Assembly: GCF_001049755.1 (NCBI RefSeq)
Contig: NZ_CVLB01000001.1
Location: 1,630,995-1,694,994, forward strand
Direction: 5' to 3'
DNA from: Brachyspira suanatina
GTDB lineage: Bacteria; Spirochaetota; Brachyspiria; Brachyspirales; Brachyspiraceae
Length of the DNA stretch: 64,000 nucleotides
The position numbers and the translations under genes are program-made. Positions 46,943-54,912 of the stretch are shown here, piece after piece. Each line of letters opens with the position of its first letter. Positions within the stretch are counted from its first letter, which is position 1. The notes under the pieces are model-generated. The model did no database searches. It was not told the origin of the DNA and worked only from the letters and a program-made list of their open reading frames with translations.

Positions 46943-46975
46943 AATTTATCCTTATATAGTCTGAATAATACAAAA

Positions 46976-47004
46976 AATATATAATAAAACTATTTTTTAA
47001 TCAA
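46976..47004 (-). promoter_or_regulatory. Promoter for DUF4132-TPR-HEAT operon
   Basis: Minus-strand TTGATT (46999-47004), 17-base spacer, TATATT (46976-46981). Confidence 0.55.
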
Positions 47005-47091
47005 TTTTATTGTTATTAAGATATGTTATAAGTGTTAACTGATTAATTAAGATTTTATTGAAATTTAAAAGAATTATTTAAAAAAAATAAA

Positions 47092-47117
47092 CCGCTTTTG
47101 TGGGATGAACAAAGCGG
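47092..47117 (-). terminator. Orphan terminator-like hairpin
   Basis: CCGCTTT / AAAGCGG stem with a bulged T and two more pairs; reading the minus strand it runs into a T-rich tail. No gene on that strand ends just before it; the only reading tail, ending VDWTTPQ and a stop at 47134, has no start. It may be the leftover end of a lost gene. Confidence 0.4.
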
Positions 47118-47275
47118 CTTATTACAAATATAGTTATTGGGGGGTAGTCCAATCAACTAAATATATTATCGGACGCTTGGAAATTAACTTTAGTATTTTT
47201 ATAAAAAATATTAATATTGATTTTTTTTATTACTTTTTATCATAAAAATATTAATTTACAATTAAGTAGTAGAAT

Positions 47276-47412
47276 ATGAAATCAAAAAATAATGAGTCTA
47301 GAGAAAGTTGGGAATTTGTATTAGATACTACAAAACAACTAGAGATAGAAAAACTTATAAAAATTTGAATGATGCAAATAAAACTCAAAATTCTAATAAA
47401 AAAAATAAATAA
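47276..47412 (+). pseudogene. Broken short gene upstream of DUF6338 remnant
   Basis: ATG at 47276 opens a 30-codon frame (MKSKNNESRESWEFVLDTTK) ending at 47368; the reading resumes one frame over as RDRKTYKNLNDANKTQNSN and ends at 47412, just before the DUF6338 remnant. A frameshift within about 45 codons best explains this. The protein is unidentified; it may have been a small partner of the next gene. Confidence 0.4.
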
Positions 47413-47415
47413 AAA

Positions 47416-48108
47416 ATGGACTTTTCATCTTTAATAACTGATATAATATTTATTTTTCCTGGATTTATTATTATAACTGTTAAAAATTTATTTACTTATG
47501 TAAAAAAACTAGCAATTTTTCAAAAATACTTCAATCATTAATTACTACAATTTGTGTATGGTATATTATTATAATAATATCTTATTTCAATAATACTGTA
47601 AATAGTATTTTAAATATATTATTAAAATTAGAAAAAACTAACTTTTTAGAAAATAAATTTAAAATTTTTACTTTTTTATTATAGTTTATTCATCATCTTT
47701 TATATTAGGATTATTAATAGGTTACTTATTTTATAGATTAAAAAAGATAAGAAAATTGTGTGATGAAATATATTATAAAATTTTCTAAAAAAACCATTTA
47801 CATATATTTTTGAACATATATTTTATGAAGCTAGCTTAGATAAAAATAAACAACCATATGTGTTTATAAAAACTATAAGCGGAGAATATATATTTGGATT
47901 TATAAAAATAGTAAGTGATAATATAGATGATAGAAGTATATGTATAACTAATGTACATCAAATTAGAAATAACCAATTAATAAAAACGCTATACAACGAA
48001 AATAATTTTATTTATATAAAAGAAAGTTCAATAGAATATATTTATATATTAAATGATACTTCAGATTTAGAAAAAATATATAATTATTTAATTAATAAAG
48101 ATATATAG
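47416..48108 (+). pseudogene. Decayed DUF6338-family gene
   Basis: ATG at 47416 opens MDFSSLITDIIFIFPGFIII, the DUF6338-type membrane N-terminus, which stops at 47541. The protein continues in other frames: QSLITTICVWYIIIIISYF to about 47683, FIIVYSSSFILGLLIGYLF to 47789, and finally KKPFTYIFEHIFYEASLDKN into an open segment to 48108 whose VFIKTISGEYIFGFIK resembles the family's conserved outer part. At least three frameshifts break it, so it is dead. Family resemblance is from recall of DUF6338, and should be confirmed by a search. Confidence 0.65.
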
Positions 48109-48150
48109 CTTTAATAAAAAAATGAATAATAATTTGATAGTAATAAAAAA

Positions 48151-48180
48151 CCGTTGGATTCTATTAAAGAATACCAACGG
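48151..48180 (-). terminator. Terminator of thrS-infC-rpmI-rplT operon
   Basis: CCGTTGGATTCT pairs with AGAATACCAACGG (one bulged A); on the minus strand a run of six T follows. It sits 40 bases after rplT. Confidence 0.85.
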
Positions 48181-48220
48181 CGATTTTATACATAAGTAAA
48201 TATTTTTTAAGTCTAATATA

Positions 48221-48574
48221 TTAAGCAAGTGCTTTTTTAGCTACTTCAACTACAGCCTCAAATGCTTTATAATCATCGATAGCTAAATTAGATAAAGCTT
48301 TTCTATCAATAATAACATTAGCTTTTTTAAGTCCGTTAATGAACTTGCTGTAAGATATACCTAAAGGTCTGCAAGCTGCATTGATTCTTAACGTCCATAA
48401 ACGTCTCATCATTCTTTTTTTCTGTCTTCTATCACGATAAGCGTATTTTAAGCCTCTTATTACAGCTTCTTTAGCTTGTTTCATTTGCTTACTATGAGAA
48501 CCATAGTAACCTTTAGCCATATTTAATATTTTTTTTACTTTTTTCTTTCTTACTACACCGCTAACTGCTCTCAT
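48221..48574 (-). CDS. rplT: 50S ribosomal protein L20
   Basis: A 117-residue basic protein that binds 23S rRNA early in assembly. It shows MRAVSGVVRKKKVKKILNMAKGYYGSHSK, the usual opening here starting MRAV, and RDRRQKKRMMRRLWTLRINAA, then YSKFINGLKKANV. Length normal (about 117). It is the last gene after rpmI (15 bases). L20 represses rpmI-rplT translation in other bacteria. Cytoplasmic. Confidence 0.97.
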   Translation of the reverse strand: MRAVSGVVRKKKVKKILNMAKGYYGSHSKQMKQAKEAVIRGLKYAYRDRRQKKRMMRRLWTLRINAACRPLGISYSKFINGLKKANVIIDRKALSNLAIDDYKAFEAVVEVAKKALA

Positions 48575-48589
48575 TCTAGTCTCCTTTTA

Positions 48590-48793
48590 TTATCTGCCAT
48601 AAGGCATTAATCTTGGCATTTCTAACATATTAGTATCATCTGCTATTCTAGCCTTACGATACTTTCTTTTAGTGTCAGGTCTTTTGCTTAAGAATTTGTG
48701 GCTACCAAATGCATGAGCAAATTTTACTTTACCAGTTTTAGAAAATCTAAAACGTTTTTTTGCACCGCTTTTTGTTTTTAATTTTTGTTTCAT
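48590..48793 (-). CDS. rpmI: 50S ribosomal protein L35
   Basis: A 67-residue, very basic protein: MKQKLKTKSGAKKRFRFSKTGKV, with the family's KTKSGAKKRF core and the HAFGSHKFLSKRP segment. Length fits L35 (about 65). The gene is 127 bases after infC and 15 before rplT. The 127-base gap holds a stem (48866-48872 with 48878-48884) and might be a site for L20 feedback; not proven. Confidence 0.96.
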   Translation of the reverse strand: MKQKLKTKSGAKKRFRFSKTGKVKFAHAFGSHKFLSKRPDTKRKYRKARIADDTNMLEMPRLMPYGR

Positions 48794-48920
48794 AAACTAA
48801 TATCCTTTTAATTATATTTACTGTATGCTCAAACTATATGTATGATAAGTACATATAGGTAGTGGGCTATTTATTAAAAATAGCTGCTATGCTTCAATTT
48901 CATAATTAAAGCAATAATTA

Positions 48921-49505
48921 TTATCCTTCATTAGTTTCAGAAGATTCTTTTTTATTGGCAGAACCTTCAGAATCAGTTTTCTTAACTTTTACAGGGTTAA
49001 GTACTGCAGATAAATTCTTACCTTCTAATTTAGCAGGTTTCTCTGTAGCAGCTTCATTCTCTAAATCTTGTATAATCTTATTGATAAGGTCATAGCCGAA
49101 TTCAGTATGAGCCATTTCCCTACCCCTAAACATTATAGTAATCTTAACCTTATTGCCTTCATCTAAGAATTCACGAATATGCTTCATTTTAAAGTTGTAA
49201 TCATGTATGCTTATCTGAGGACGCATCTTGATTTCTTTAAGCTGAACTGACTTTTGCTTTTTCTTAGCTTCTTTACTCTTCTTCTGAATATCAAATTTAT
49301 ACTTACCATAATTGATAATCTTACAAACAGGAGGTTCTGCTGTAGGAGCTATCTCCACTAAATCTGAACCTTCACTTTTTGCCAATGCAAGAGCATCTTT
49401 AATACTCATTACACCAAGACTCCCTCTCTCATCATGCACAACCCTAACTTCTGGTGCAGTAATAAATTGATTAATTCTCTCTCCTTCTTTTTTTACTGTT
49501 GCCAT
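48921..49505 (-). CDS. infC: Translation initiation factor IF-3
   Basis: A 194-residue protein that keeps 30S subunits apart from 50S and checks the start codon. N-domain NQFITAPEVRVV and the linker-to-C-domain run KYKFDIQKKSKEAKKKQK, then KEIKMRPQISIHDYNFK and FRGREMAHTEFG, are standard. The last 30 residues form an acidic/Lys tail beyond the usual C-domain. It starts at ATG 49505, 12 bases after thrS. E. coli uses AUU here; this gene uses ATG. Confidence 0.96.
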   Translation of the reverse strand: MATVKKEGERINQFITAPEVRVVHDERGSLGVMSIKDALALAKSEGSDLVEIAPTAEPPVCKIINYGKYKFDIQKKSKEAKKKQKSVQLKEIKMRPQISIHDYNFKMKHIREFLDEGNKVKITIMFRGREMAHTEFGYDLINKIIQDLENEAATEKPAKLEGKNLSAVLNPVKVKKTDSEGSANKKESSETNEG

Positions 49506-49517
49506 TATTTATCTACC

Positions 49518-51449
49518 TCATTTAGTAGTAAATATAGAATCATTCATTCTCTCCTTAGATTCTTTTTTGAGTTTTTCTATGAACTCATTTAAATCCATAT
49601 CTTTAATTTCTTGTGAAGAACGTGTTCTAATAGATAATTTTCCACTAGAAACTTCTTCAGCTCCTATTATAACTGTATATGGAGTTCTTTGCAAGCGATA
49701 TTTTTTAATCTTAGTACCTAAATTATCATTTGACTCATCAATTTCTACTCTGAATCCTGAATCTTTCAATGCTTTAGCTACTTCATTAACCCTATCAATT
49801 TGAGGCTGTTCATTAAGTACATTAACTACAGCTACTTGTAAAGGTGATAACCATAATGGGAATTTACCATTATAGTGTTCAACTAATATACCTATAAAAC
49901 GTTCCATAGAACCAAGTATAGCTCTGTGAAGCATTACAGGAGTATGTTTTTTACCGTCTTTACCTTCATAGCTAATCTCAAATCTCATAGGAAGTGAGAA
50001 ATCAACTTGTAAAGTACCGCATTGCCAATTTCTGTCAAGAACATCTTTAATATTGAAATCTATCTTAGGACCATAGAAAGCTCCGTCGCCTTCATTAATC
50101 TTATAGCTTATTCTTAATTTGTCTAAAGCATTGATTAATGATTTAGTAGCAAGCTCCCAAATCTCATCGCTTCCGATAGATTTTGCTGGTCTAGTAGAAA
50201 CAAATATTTCAAAGTTCTCGAAACCAAAGTCTTTATATACAGATAAATAGTATTCAATAGTATTAATAATCTCGTCGCCTAACTGTTCTTCAGTACAGAA
50301 TATATGAGCATCATCTTGAGTGAAAGCTCTTACTCTGAAAAGTCCATGCAAAGCTCCTGAAAGCTCATGTCTATGAACAAAACCTAATTCAGCAACTCTT
50401 AAAGGCAAATCTCTATAACTATGTATGTTAGAATTATAAACAATCAAACCACCTGGACAGTTCATTGGTTTTACAGCATATTTAGTTTCATCAATTTCTG
50501 TAAAATACATGTTTTCTTTATAGTTATCCCAGTGTCCGCTTCTATGCCATAATTCTTCATTAAGTATAGCAGGAGTTTTTATTTCAACATATCCGCGTTT
50601 TTCATTTTCATTTCTTATATATGATTCAACAGCTTTATAAATAACCATTCCTCTAGGATGCCAGAAAGGAAAACCAGGACCTTCATCATGGAAACTAAAT
50701 AAGTTTAACTCCTTACCTAATTTTCTATGGTCTCTTTCTTTAGCTTCTTTGAGTTTTTTAAGATATTTATCCAATGATTCTTTACTTTCAAAAGCAGTAC
50801 CATATATACGTGAAAGCATTTTATTATTAGAATCCCCTCTCCAATAGCTTCCAGCAACAGACATAAGTTTATATGCTTTTAAATAACCTGTTGAAGGAAC
50901 ATGAGGTCCGCGGCAAAGGTCTATAAAATCGCCTTGCTCATAAAAAGATACTGTATCAGCATCTATACCTTCTATAATTTCAACTTTATAAGGTTCATTA
51001 GCTTTCTTGAAATATTCTATAGCCTCATTTTTATTCATTACTTTTCTTACTACAGGAATATTCTCTTTGATAATTTTTTTCATTTCATCTTCGATTTTTG
51101 GCAAATCTTCTTCAGTGAAAGGCTTTTCAGCATCAAAGTCATAGTAAAAACCGTCTTTGATAGCAGGTCCTATAGTAACTTGAGTATTAGGATAAAGTCT
51201 TCTAACTGCCTGAGCCATTAAGTGGCTTGTAGAGTGTCTTAATATTTCAAGTCCCTCATCTGAGGTGGTAAGTATCAATTCTAAATCGCCGTCTGTTTCA
51301 GGCGTATATGTAAGGTCAACTTCTGTTCCGTTAAACTTAGCTGCTACTGCATCTTTGGAATCTTTTTTAGCATTTTGTTTAAGGAAGTCTAATAAAGACT
51401 CTCCATTGGACAAATCATAAGACTGTCCTAAATAATTAATTTTTGACAT
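49518..51449 (-). CDS. thrS: Threonine-tRNA ligase
   Basis: A 643-residue class II tRNA synthetase. N-terminal TGS domain (1-60), editing domain with HSTSHLMAQAVRRLYP (His sites) and CRGPHVPSTG, the catalytic core with MNCPGGLIVY (zinc Cys), RVRAFTQDDAHIFC and the anticodon-binding end LSPLQVAVVNV. The frame reaches back to 51518, but that ATG lies inside the -10 box (51518-51523). I start at 51449 (MSKINYLG), where AGAGGTG is 5 bases upstream. It heads the thrS-infC-rpmI-rplT operon, a widespread arrangement. Confidence 0.97.
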   Translation of the reverse strand: MSKINYLGQSYDLSNGESLLDFLKQNAKKDSKDAVAAKFNGTEVDLTYTPETDGDLELILTTSDEGLEILRHSTSHLMAQAVRRLYPNTQVTIGPAIKDGFYYDFDAEKPFTEEDLPKIEDEMKKIIKENIPVVRKVMNKNEAIEYFKKANEPYKVEIIEGIDADTVSFYEQGDFIDLCRGPHVPSTGYLKAYKLMSVAGSYWRGDSNNKMLSRIYGTAFESKESLDKYLKKLKEAKERDHRKLGKELNLFSFHDEGPGFPFWHPRGMVIYKAVESYIRNENEKRGYVEIKTPAILNEELWHRSGHWDNYKENMYFTEIDETKYAVKPMNCPGGLIVYNSNIHSYRDLPLRVAELGFVHRHELSGALHGLFRVRAFTQDDAHIFCTEEQLGDEIINTIEYYLSVYKDFGFENFEIFVSTRPAKSIGSDEIWELATKSLINALDKLRISYKINEGDGAFYGPKIDFNIKDVLDRNWQCGTLQVDFSLPMRFEISYEGKDGKKHTPVMLHRAILGSMERFIGILVEHYNGKFPLWLSPLQVAVVNVLNEQPQIDRVNEVAKALKDSGFRVEIDESNDNLGTKIKKYRLQRTPYTVIIGAEEVSSGKLSIRTRSSQEIKDMDLNEFIEKLKKESKERMNDSIFTTK

Positions 51450-51517
51450 TATAACACCTCTTGAATTGATACTTTTATTTACATTTAATAAAAAATTTAA
51501 TGCAAATATTTTAAACA

Positions 51518-51546
51518 ATTATAACATACATACAAACAATAGTCAA
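51518..51546 (-). promoter_or_regulatory. Promoter for thrS operon
   Basis: Minus-strand TTGACT (51541-51546), 17-base spacer, TATAAT (51518-51523). The predicted leader is about 60 bases, which leaves little room for a large regulatory RNA. Confidence 0.75.
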
Positions 51547-51652
51547 CAAATTGATTATACAATTATTAAAATTTCTAAAATTAAACTAATCAATAAAACA
51601 AATTTATTAATACATATTTTAAAACAACTATGATAAAAAATTAGGATTTTTA

Positions 51653-51681
51653 TTGAAAATTTATTATATTTACTATATTAT
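51653..51681 (+). promoter_or_regulatory. Putative promoter for fba
   Basis: TTGAAA (51653-51658), 17-base spacer, TATTAT (51676-51681), followed by AAGGAG before the ATG at 51727. Confidence 0.5.
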
Positions 51682-51726
51682 TATTAAGTACTTTTTATAA
51701 TCTTAAAAAAGAATAAGGAGAAAAAT

Positions 51727-52689
51727 ATGGTTAAATTCTCAGACTTAGGTCTTGTTAATAGTAGAGAACTTTTTAAAAAAGCTATAGGCGGCGGTTATGC
51801 TATACCAGCATTTAACTTTAACAATATGGAACAACTTCAAGCTATAGTACAGGCATGTGTAGAAACTAAAAGCCCTGTTATAATTCAGGTTTCTTCAGGT
51901 GCTAGAAAATATGCTAATCAAACATTATTAAGATATATGGCTCAAGGTGCTGTTGAATATGCTAAAGAATTAGGCGTTAATGTACCTATAGTTTTACACT
52001 TGGATCATGGCGATAGTTTAGAACTTTGTAAAAGCTGTATTGAATATGGTTTTTCTTCTGTTATGATAGACGGAAGCCATTATGATTATAACAAAAACGT
52101 AGAAATTACTAGAAGCGTTGTTGAGTATGCTCATAAATATGATGTTACTGTTGAAGGTGAATTGGGAGTACTTGCTGGTGTTGAAGATGATGTTGTAGCT
52201 GAACATCACACTTATACTCAGCCTGAAGAAGTAGAAGACTTCGTTAAAAAAACAGGAGTTGACTCTCTTGCTATTTCTATAGGTACTAGCCATGGTGCTT
52301 ATAAATTTAAACCTGGTCAAAATCCTCAAATAAGATTAGATATTCTTAAAGAAATTGAGAAAAAAATTCCTGGATTCCCTATCGTACTTCATGGTTCTTC
52401 AAGCGTACCTCAAGAGTATGTTAAAATGATCAATGAAAACGGCGGTAAATTAGATGATGCTATAGGTATTCCAGAAGAGCAATTAAGAGAAGCTTCTAAG
52501 AGTGCTGTTTGTAAAATCAACATCGACAGCGATTCAAGACTTGCTATGACTGCTGCTATTAGAAAAGTATTCCATGATGATCCTAAAGAATTCGATCCTA
52601 GAAAATATTTAGGACCTGCTCGTGATGAAATGAAAAAACTTTATATGCATAAAATAATTAATGTATTAGGTTCAAACGGTAAAATATAA
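51727..52689 (+). CDS. fba: Class II fructose-bisphosphate aldolase
   Basis: A 320-residue zinc-dependent aldolase that splits fructose 1,6-bisphosphate into two triose phosphates in glycolysis. PAFNFNNMEQLQAI, VLHLDHGDS (zinc His and catalytic Asp), MIDGSHYDYNKN, EGELGVLAGVED, VDSLAISIGTSHGAYKF (zinc His) and VLHGSSSVP are all conserved. Length fits the class II type. Strong ribosome site. Followed by a small basic gene and then a terminator. Cytoplasmic. Confidence 0.97.
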   Translation: MVKFSDLGLVNSRELFKKAIGGGYAIPAFNFNNMEQLQAIVQACVETKSPVIIQVSSGARKYANQTLLRYMAQGAVEYAKELGVNVPIVLHLDHGDSLELCKSCIEYGFSSVMIDGSHYDYNKNVEITRSVVEYAHKYDVTVEGELGVLAGVEDDVVAEHHTYTQPEEVEDFVKKTGVDSLAISIGTSHGAYKFKPGQNPQIRLDILKEIEKKIPGFPIVLHGSSSVPQEYVKMINENGGKLDDAIGIPEEQLREASKSAVCKINIDSDSRLAMTAAIRKVFHDDPKEFDPRKYLGPARDEMKKLYMHKIINVLGSNGKI

Positions 52690-52712
52690 TAAAAATTAAA
52701 GGAGATATTACT

Positions 52713-52805
52713 GTGGGAAAACAACATAGAAAAGTAGTTAAACGCAAAAGAGCATTAAGAAGAATAAAAAGACAAAAAGATGCTCTAAATGCTAAAACTA
52801 AATAA
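52713..52805 (+). CDS. Small basic protein, 30 residues, GTG start
   Basis: GTG at 52713 opens MGKQHRKVVKRKRALRRIKR (first 20 residues) and 10 more to TAA at 52803-52805; 14 of 30 residues are Lys or Arg. An AAAGGAGA ribosome site lies 8-9 bases upstream, and a strong terminator begins 18 bases after the stop, so it is co-transcribed with fba. Very short MGKxHxKVxKRxRR proteins occur in several bacterial phyla as unnamed or ribosome-associated-looking proteins; that likeness is from memory. The composition suggests RNA or nucleic-acid binding. Function unknown. Confidence 0.8.
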   Translation: MGKQHRKVVKRKRALRRIKRQKDALNAKTK

Positions 52806-52822
52806 TCATTGAAAAAAATTGT

Positions 52823-52854
52823 TTAAGGGCATGAGTTAATTCTTATGCCCTTAA
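52823..52854 (+). terminator. Terminator of fba-small gene transcript
   Basis: Thirteen-pair stem TTAAGGGCATGAG / CTTATGCCCTTAA (one G-T pair), 6-base loop, TTATTT afterwards. Confidence 0.85.
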
Positions 52855-52903
52855 TTATTTAACTAATCAAAATAAAATATCTTACTAATCAATAGGAAAT
52901 GAA

Positions 52904-53800
52904 ATGAAAAAATATATATTAATATTATTATTTGCTTTAATAGTATCATGTACAAAAACAGTAGATAAATCACCTCTTGCACTTCAAACAGATTTCGGAA
53001 GAAAGGATAATGCAGTTGCTAGTATGTACGGAGTTGCTTTGACTGTAGATAAAGATTTAAAAGTTTATGATCTTACTCATGAGATACCTGCTTTTAATAT
53101 TTGGGAGGCTGCTTTAAGACTAGATCAAACTGCTAGATATTGGCCTGAAGGTACTGTATTTGTAAATGTTGTAGATCCGGGAGTTGGTACTGATAGAAAA
53201 TCAGTTGTTATGAAAACTACTAACAATTATTATTTTGTAACTCCTGATAATGGTTCTTTAACTTTTGTTGCTGAAAGTTTAGGTATAGAAGAAGTAAGAG
53301 AAATTGATGAAGCTGTAAACAGACTCACTAACTCTCAAGAATCATATACTTTTCATGGCAGAGATGTTTATGTATATACTGGTGCAAGACTAGCTTCAAA
53401 GCAAATAACTTTTGAACAGGTTGGAAAATCTTTAGGTACTAATATTACTAAAATAGAATATCAAAAAGCAAAATTTGAAAACGGAAAATTCTCTGCTAAT
53501 ATTCCAATACTTGATGTACAGTACGGTAATGTATGGTCATCACTTCCTCGTCAATTAATGCTGGATAATGGAGTACAGGTTGGAGATATTTTGAATGTTT
53601 CTATATACAATCAAGGAAATTTAGTATGGAACGGAGATGTCAAACTTGTTAATACTTTCGGAGATGTACCTGAAGGCGATAATATGGCTTATTTCAATTC
53701 AGAGCTTAATTTCTCTGTTGCTGTGAATATGGGTAATTTCTCTGACAAATATAAAGTATACAGCGGTCCTGAATGGAGTATGGAAATAATAAAAAAGTAA
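52904..53800 (+). CDS. DUF62/SAM hydrolase-like protein with lipoprotein signal
   Basis: A 298-residue protein. The start MKKYILILLFALIVSC is a lipoprotein signal (Cys16). The mature part follows the DUF62 fold: LQTDFGRKDNAVASMYG (substrate-binding Asp), YDLTHEIPAFN, VVDPGVGTDR (D91, R98), FVTPDNGSLT and FHGRDVY. Known members hydrolyse S-adenosylmethionine to adenosine and methionine, or are halogenases, but they are cytoplasmic. Export of this fold is unusual, so the substrate may be something else. AGGA ribosome site. It precedes a hairpin and the HNH nuclease gene. Confidence 0.85.
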   Translation: MKKYILILLFALIVSCTKTVDKSPLALQTDFGRKDNAVASMYGVALTVDKDLKVYDLTHEIPAFNIWEAALRLDQTARYWPEGTVFVNVVDPGVGTDRKSVVMKTTNNYYFVTPDNGSLTFVAESLGIEEVREIDEAVNRLTNSQESYTFHGRDVYVYTGARLASKQITFEQVGKSLGTNITKIEYQKAKFENGKFSANIPILDVQYGNVWSSLPRQLMLDNGVQVGDILNVSIYNQGNLVWNGDVKLVNTFGDVPEGDNMAYFNSELNFSVAVNMGNFSDKYKVYSGPEWSMEIIKK

Positions 53801-53821
53801 TATATTATAAAAAAGATAAAT

Positions 53822-53883
53822 ATAAAAATTGTGAGCGTCTGCTAAGTTTACTTGGCAGACGCATAGCGGAGAACAATTTTTAT
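53822..53883. repeat. Nested palindromic element
   Basis: An outer inverted repeat ATAAAAATTGT / ACAATTTTTAT (53822-53832, 53873-53883) encloses an inner 12-pair stem GCGTCTGCTAAG / CTTGGCAGACGC (one mismatch pair of G-T type; 53835-53846, 53851-53862) with a TTTA loop. It may end the DUF62 transcript, or be a mobile palindromic unit. Confidence 0.6.
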
Positions 53884-53903
53884 TAGCAATAATAGGAACG
53901 ACT

Positions 53904-54521
53904 ATGGCAAGAAGAAAAAAGAAAAAATCATCTCCTTTATTTATATTATTCATTTTATTAATAGCAGCAGGATACTATTATTATAATAATGTATACAATA
54001 AAAAAGAAATATCAAAAACAGAAAAGCCCAAAAAAGAAACTGTTACTATATACAACAGAGACGATTGGGGAGATTGGGCTGATGAAGATAATGATGGACT
54101 TAATACAAGGCATGAAGTATTAGCCAGAGAATCATTAATAAAACCTGTAATATCTAATAACAGAGTGATATCAGGAAAATGGTATGATAAGTTTACAGGA
54201 AAATATTTTACTAATGCCAAAGATTTAGATATAGATCATTTAGTACCTTTAAAAAATGCCCATATCAGCGGTGCTAGTAATTGGAGCAAAGAAAAGAAAA
54301 ATGAATACTACAATTATATGAAGAATGAAAATCATTTGGTAGCTGTATCAAAAGGTGCAAATCGTTCTAAAGGTGATAAATCCCCGGTAGAATGGCTTCC
54401 TCCTAATGAAGAATATCAATGCGAATATGTAAGAGAATGGTATAAAATCAAAACCGATTGGGGGCTTACAATAGAAGAAGGTTTTGATGAAGTATCAAAC
54501 AGAGTATGCAAAGGAAAATAA
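53904..54521 (+). CDS. Membrane-tethered HNH nuclease (DUF1524-type)
   Basis: A 205-residue protein with a basic start, one membrane helix (about 11-28) and an outer nuclease domain. The family motif WADEDNDGLNTRHEVL (59-74) has a D-x-D-x-D-G calcium-like loop, and DIDHLVPLKNAH (109-120), NHLVAVSKGANRSKGDKSP supply the HNH residues (H112, N154 region). Related secreted nucleases occur in Gram-positive bacteria. It faces outward, so it may cut external DNA for nutrition or uptake. No uptake genes are adjacent. Confidence 0.82.
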   Translation: MARRKKKKSSPLFILFILLIAAGYYYYNNVYNKKEISKTEKPKKETVTIYNRDDWGDWADEDNDGLNTRHEVLARESLIKPVISNNRVISGKWYDKFTGKYFTNAKDLDIDHLVPLKNAHISGASNWSKEKKNEYYNYMKNENHLVAVSKGANRSKGDKSPVEWLPPNEEYQCEYVREWYKIKTDWGLTIEEGFDEVSNRVCKGK

Positions 54522-54620
54522 TTTTTTATTAATATAATTTTTTAAACTTTACTATACTATAAAATAGTTTGAAATGTTTATACCTAAACAAATATATTTT
54601 GTCAAAAATAACATTATATT

Positions 54621-54679
54621 TTCTTTTGGTTCTTTTATTGGTATAAGGCACAGCCCGCCTTCGGCGAGAACCAAAAGAA
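54621..54679. repeat. Inverted-repeat element with GC mini-hairpin
   Basis: TTCTTTTGGTTCT (54621-54633) and its inverse AGAACCAAAAGAA (54667-54679) are perfect 13-base arms. Inside is a CGCC-TTC-GGCG mini-hairpin (54656-54666). The 391-base gap 54522-54912 contains this, the element at 54768 and a weak ATTAGTAT/ATACTAAT stem (54727-54748) and no gene. Confidence 0.6.
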
Positions 54680-54767
54680 CTGCATTTTGACTTAAATTTA
54701 GTAATTTATTTTACCTGTAAAACACAATTAGTATGATTTAATACTAATTTTATACTTGCACTTTTTG

Positions 54768-54793
54768 CAACTTTTTGCGGCGGGAAAAAGTTG
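54768..54793. repeat. Hairpin with GC-rich loop
   Basis: CAACTTTTT (54768-54776) and AAAAAGTTG (54785-54793) are perfect 9-base arms around the loop GCGGCGGG. Confidence 0.55.
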
Positions 54794-54912
54794 AATAAAA
54801 AAATTAAGAAAGTTAAAAATTTTCAGTATATACTCAATAACTTGTATATGCTTATCAAATAACAGTATTTAAGAAAATCATACTCATACATAATTGTATA
54901 AAAGCTAATAAT

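Noticed and set aside
47134-47243. Possible gene on the minus strand ending VDWTTPQ
   Set aside because: The ATG at 47243 is out of frame with the stop at 47134, so no complete frame exists.
50901-51221. 106-codon plus-strand frame inside thrS
   Set aside because: Antisense shadow of thrS; no motif or ribosome site.
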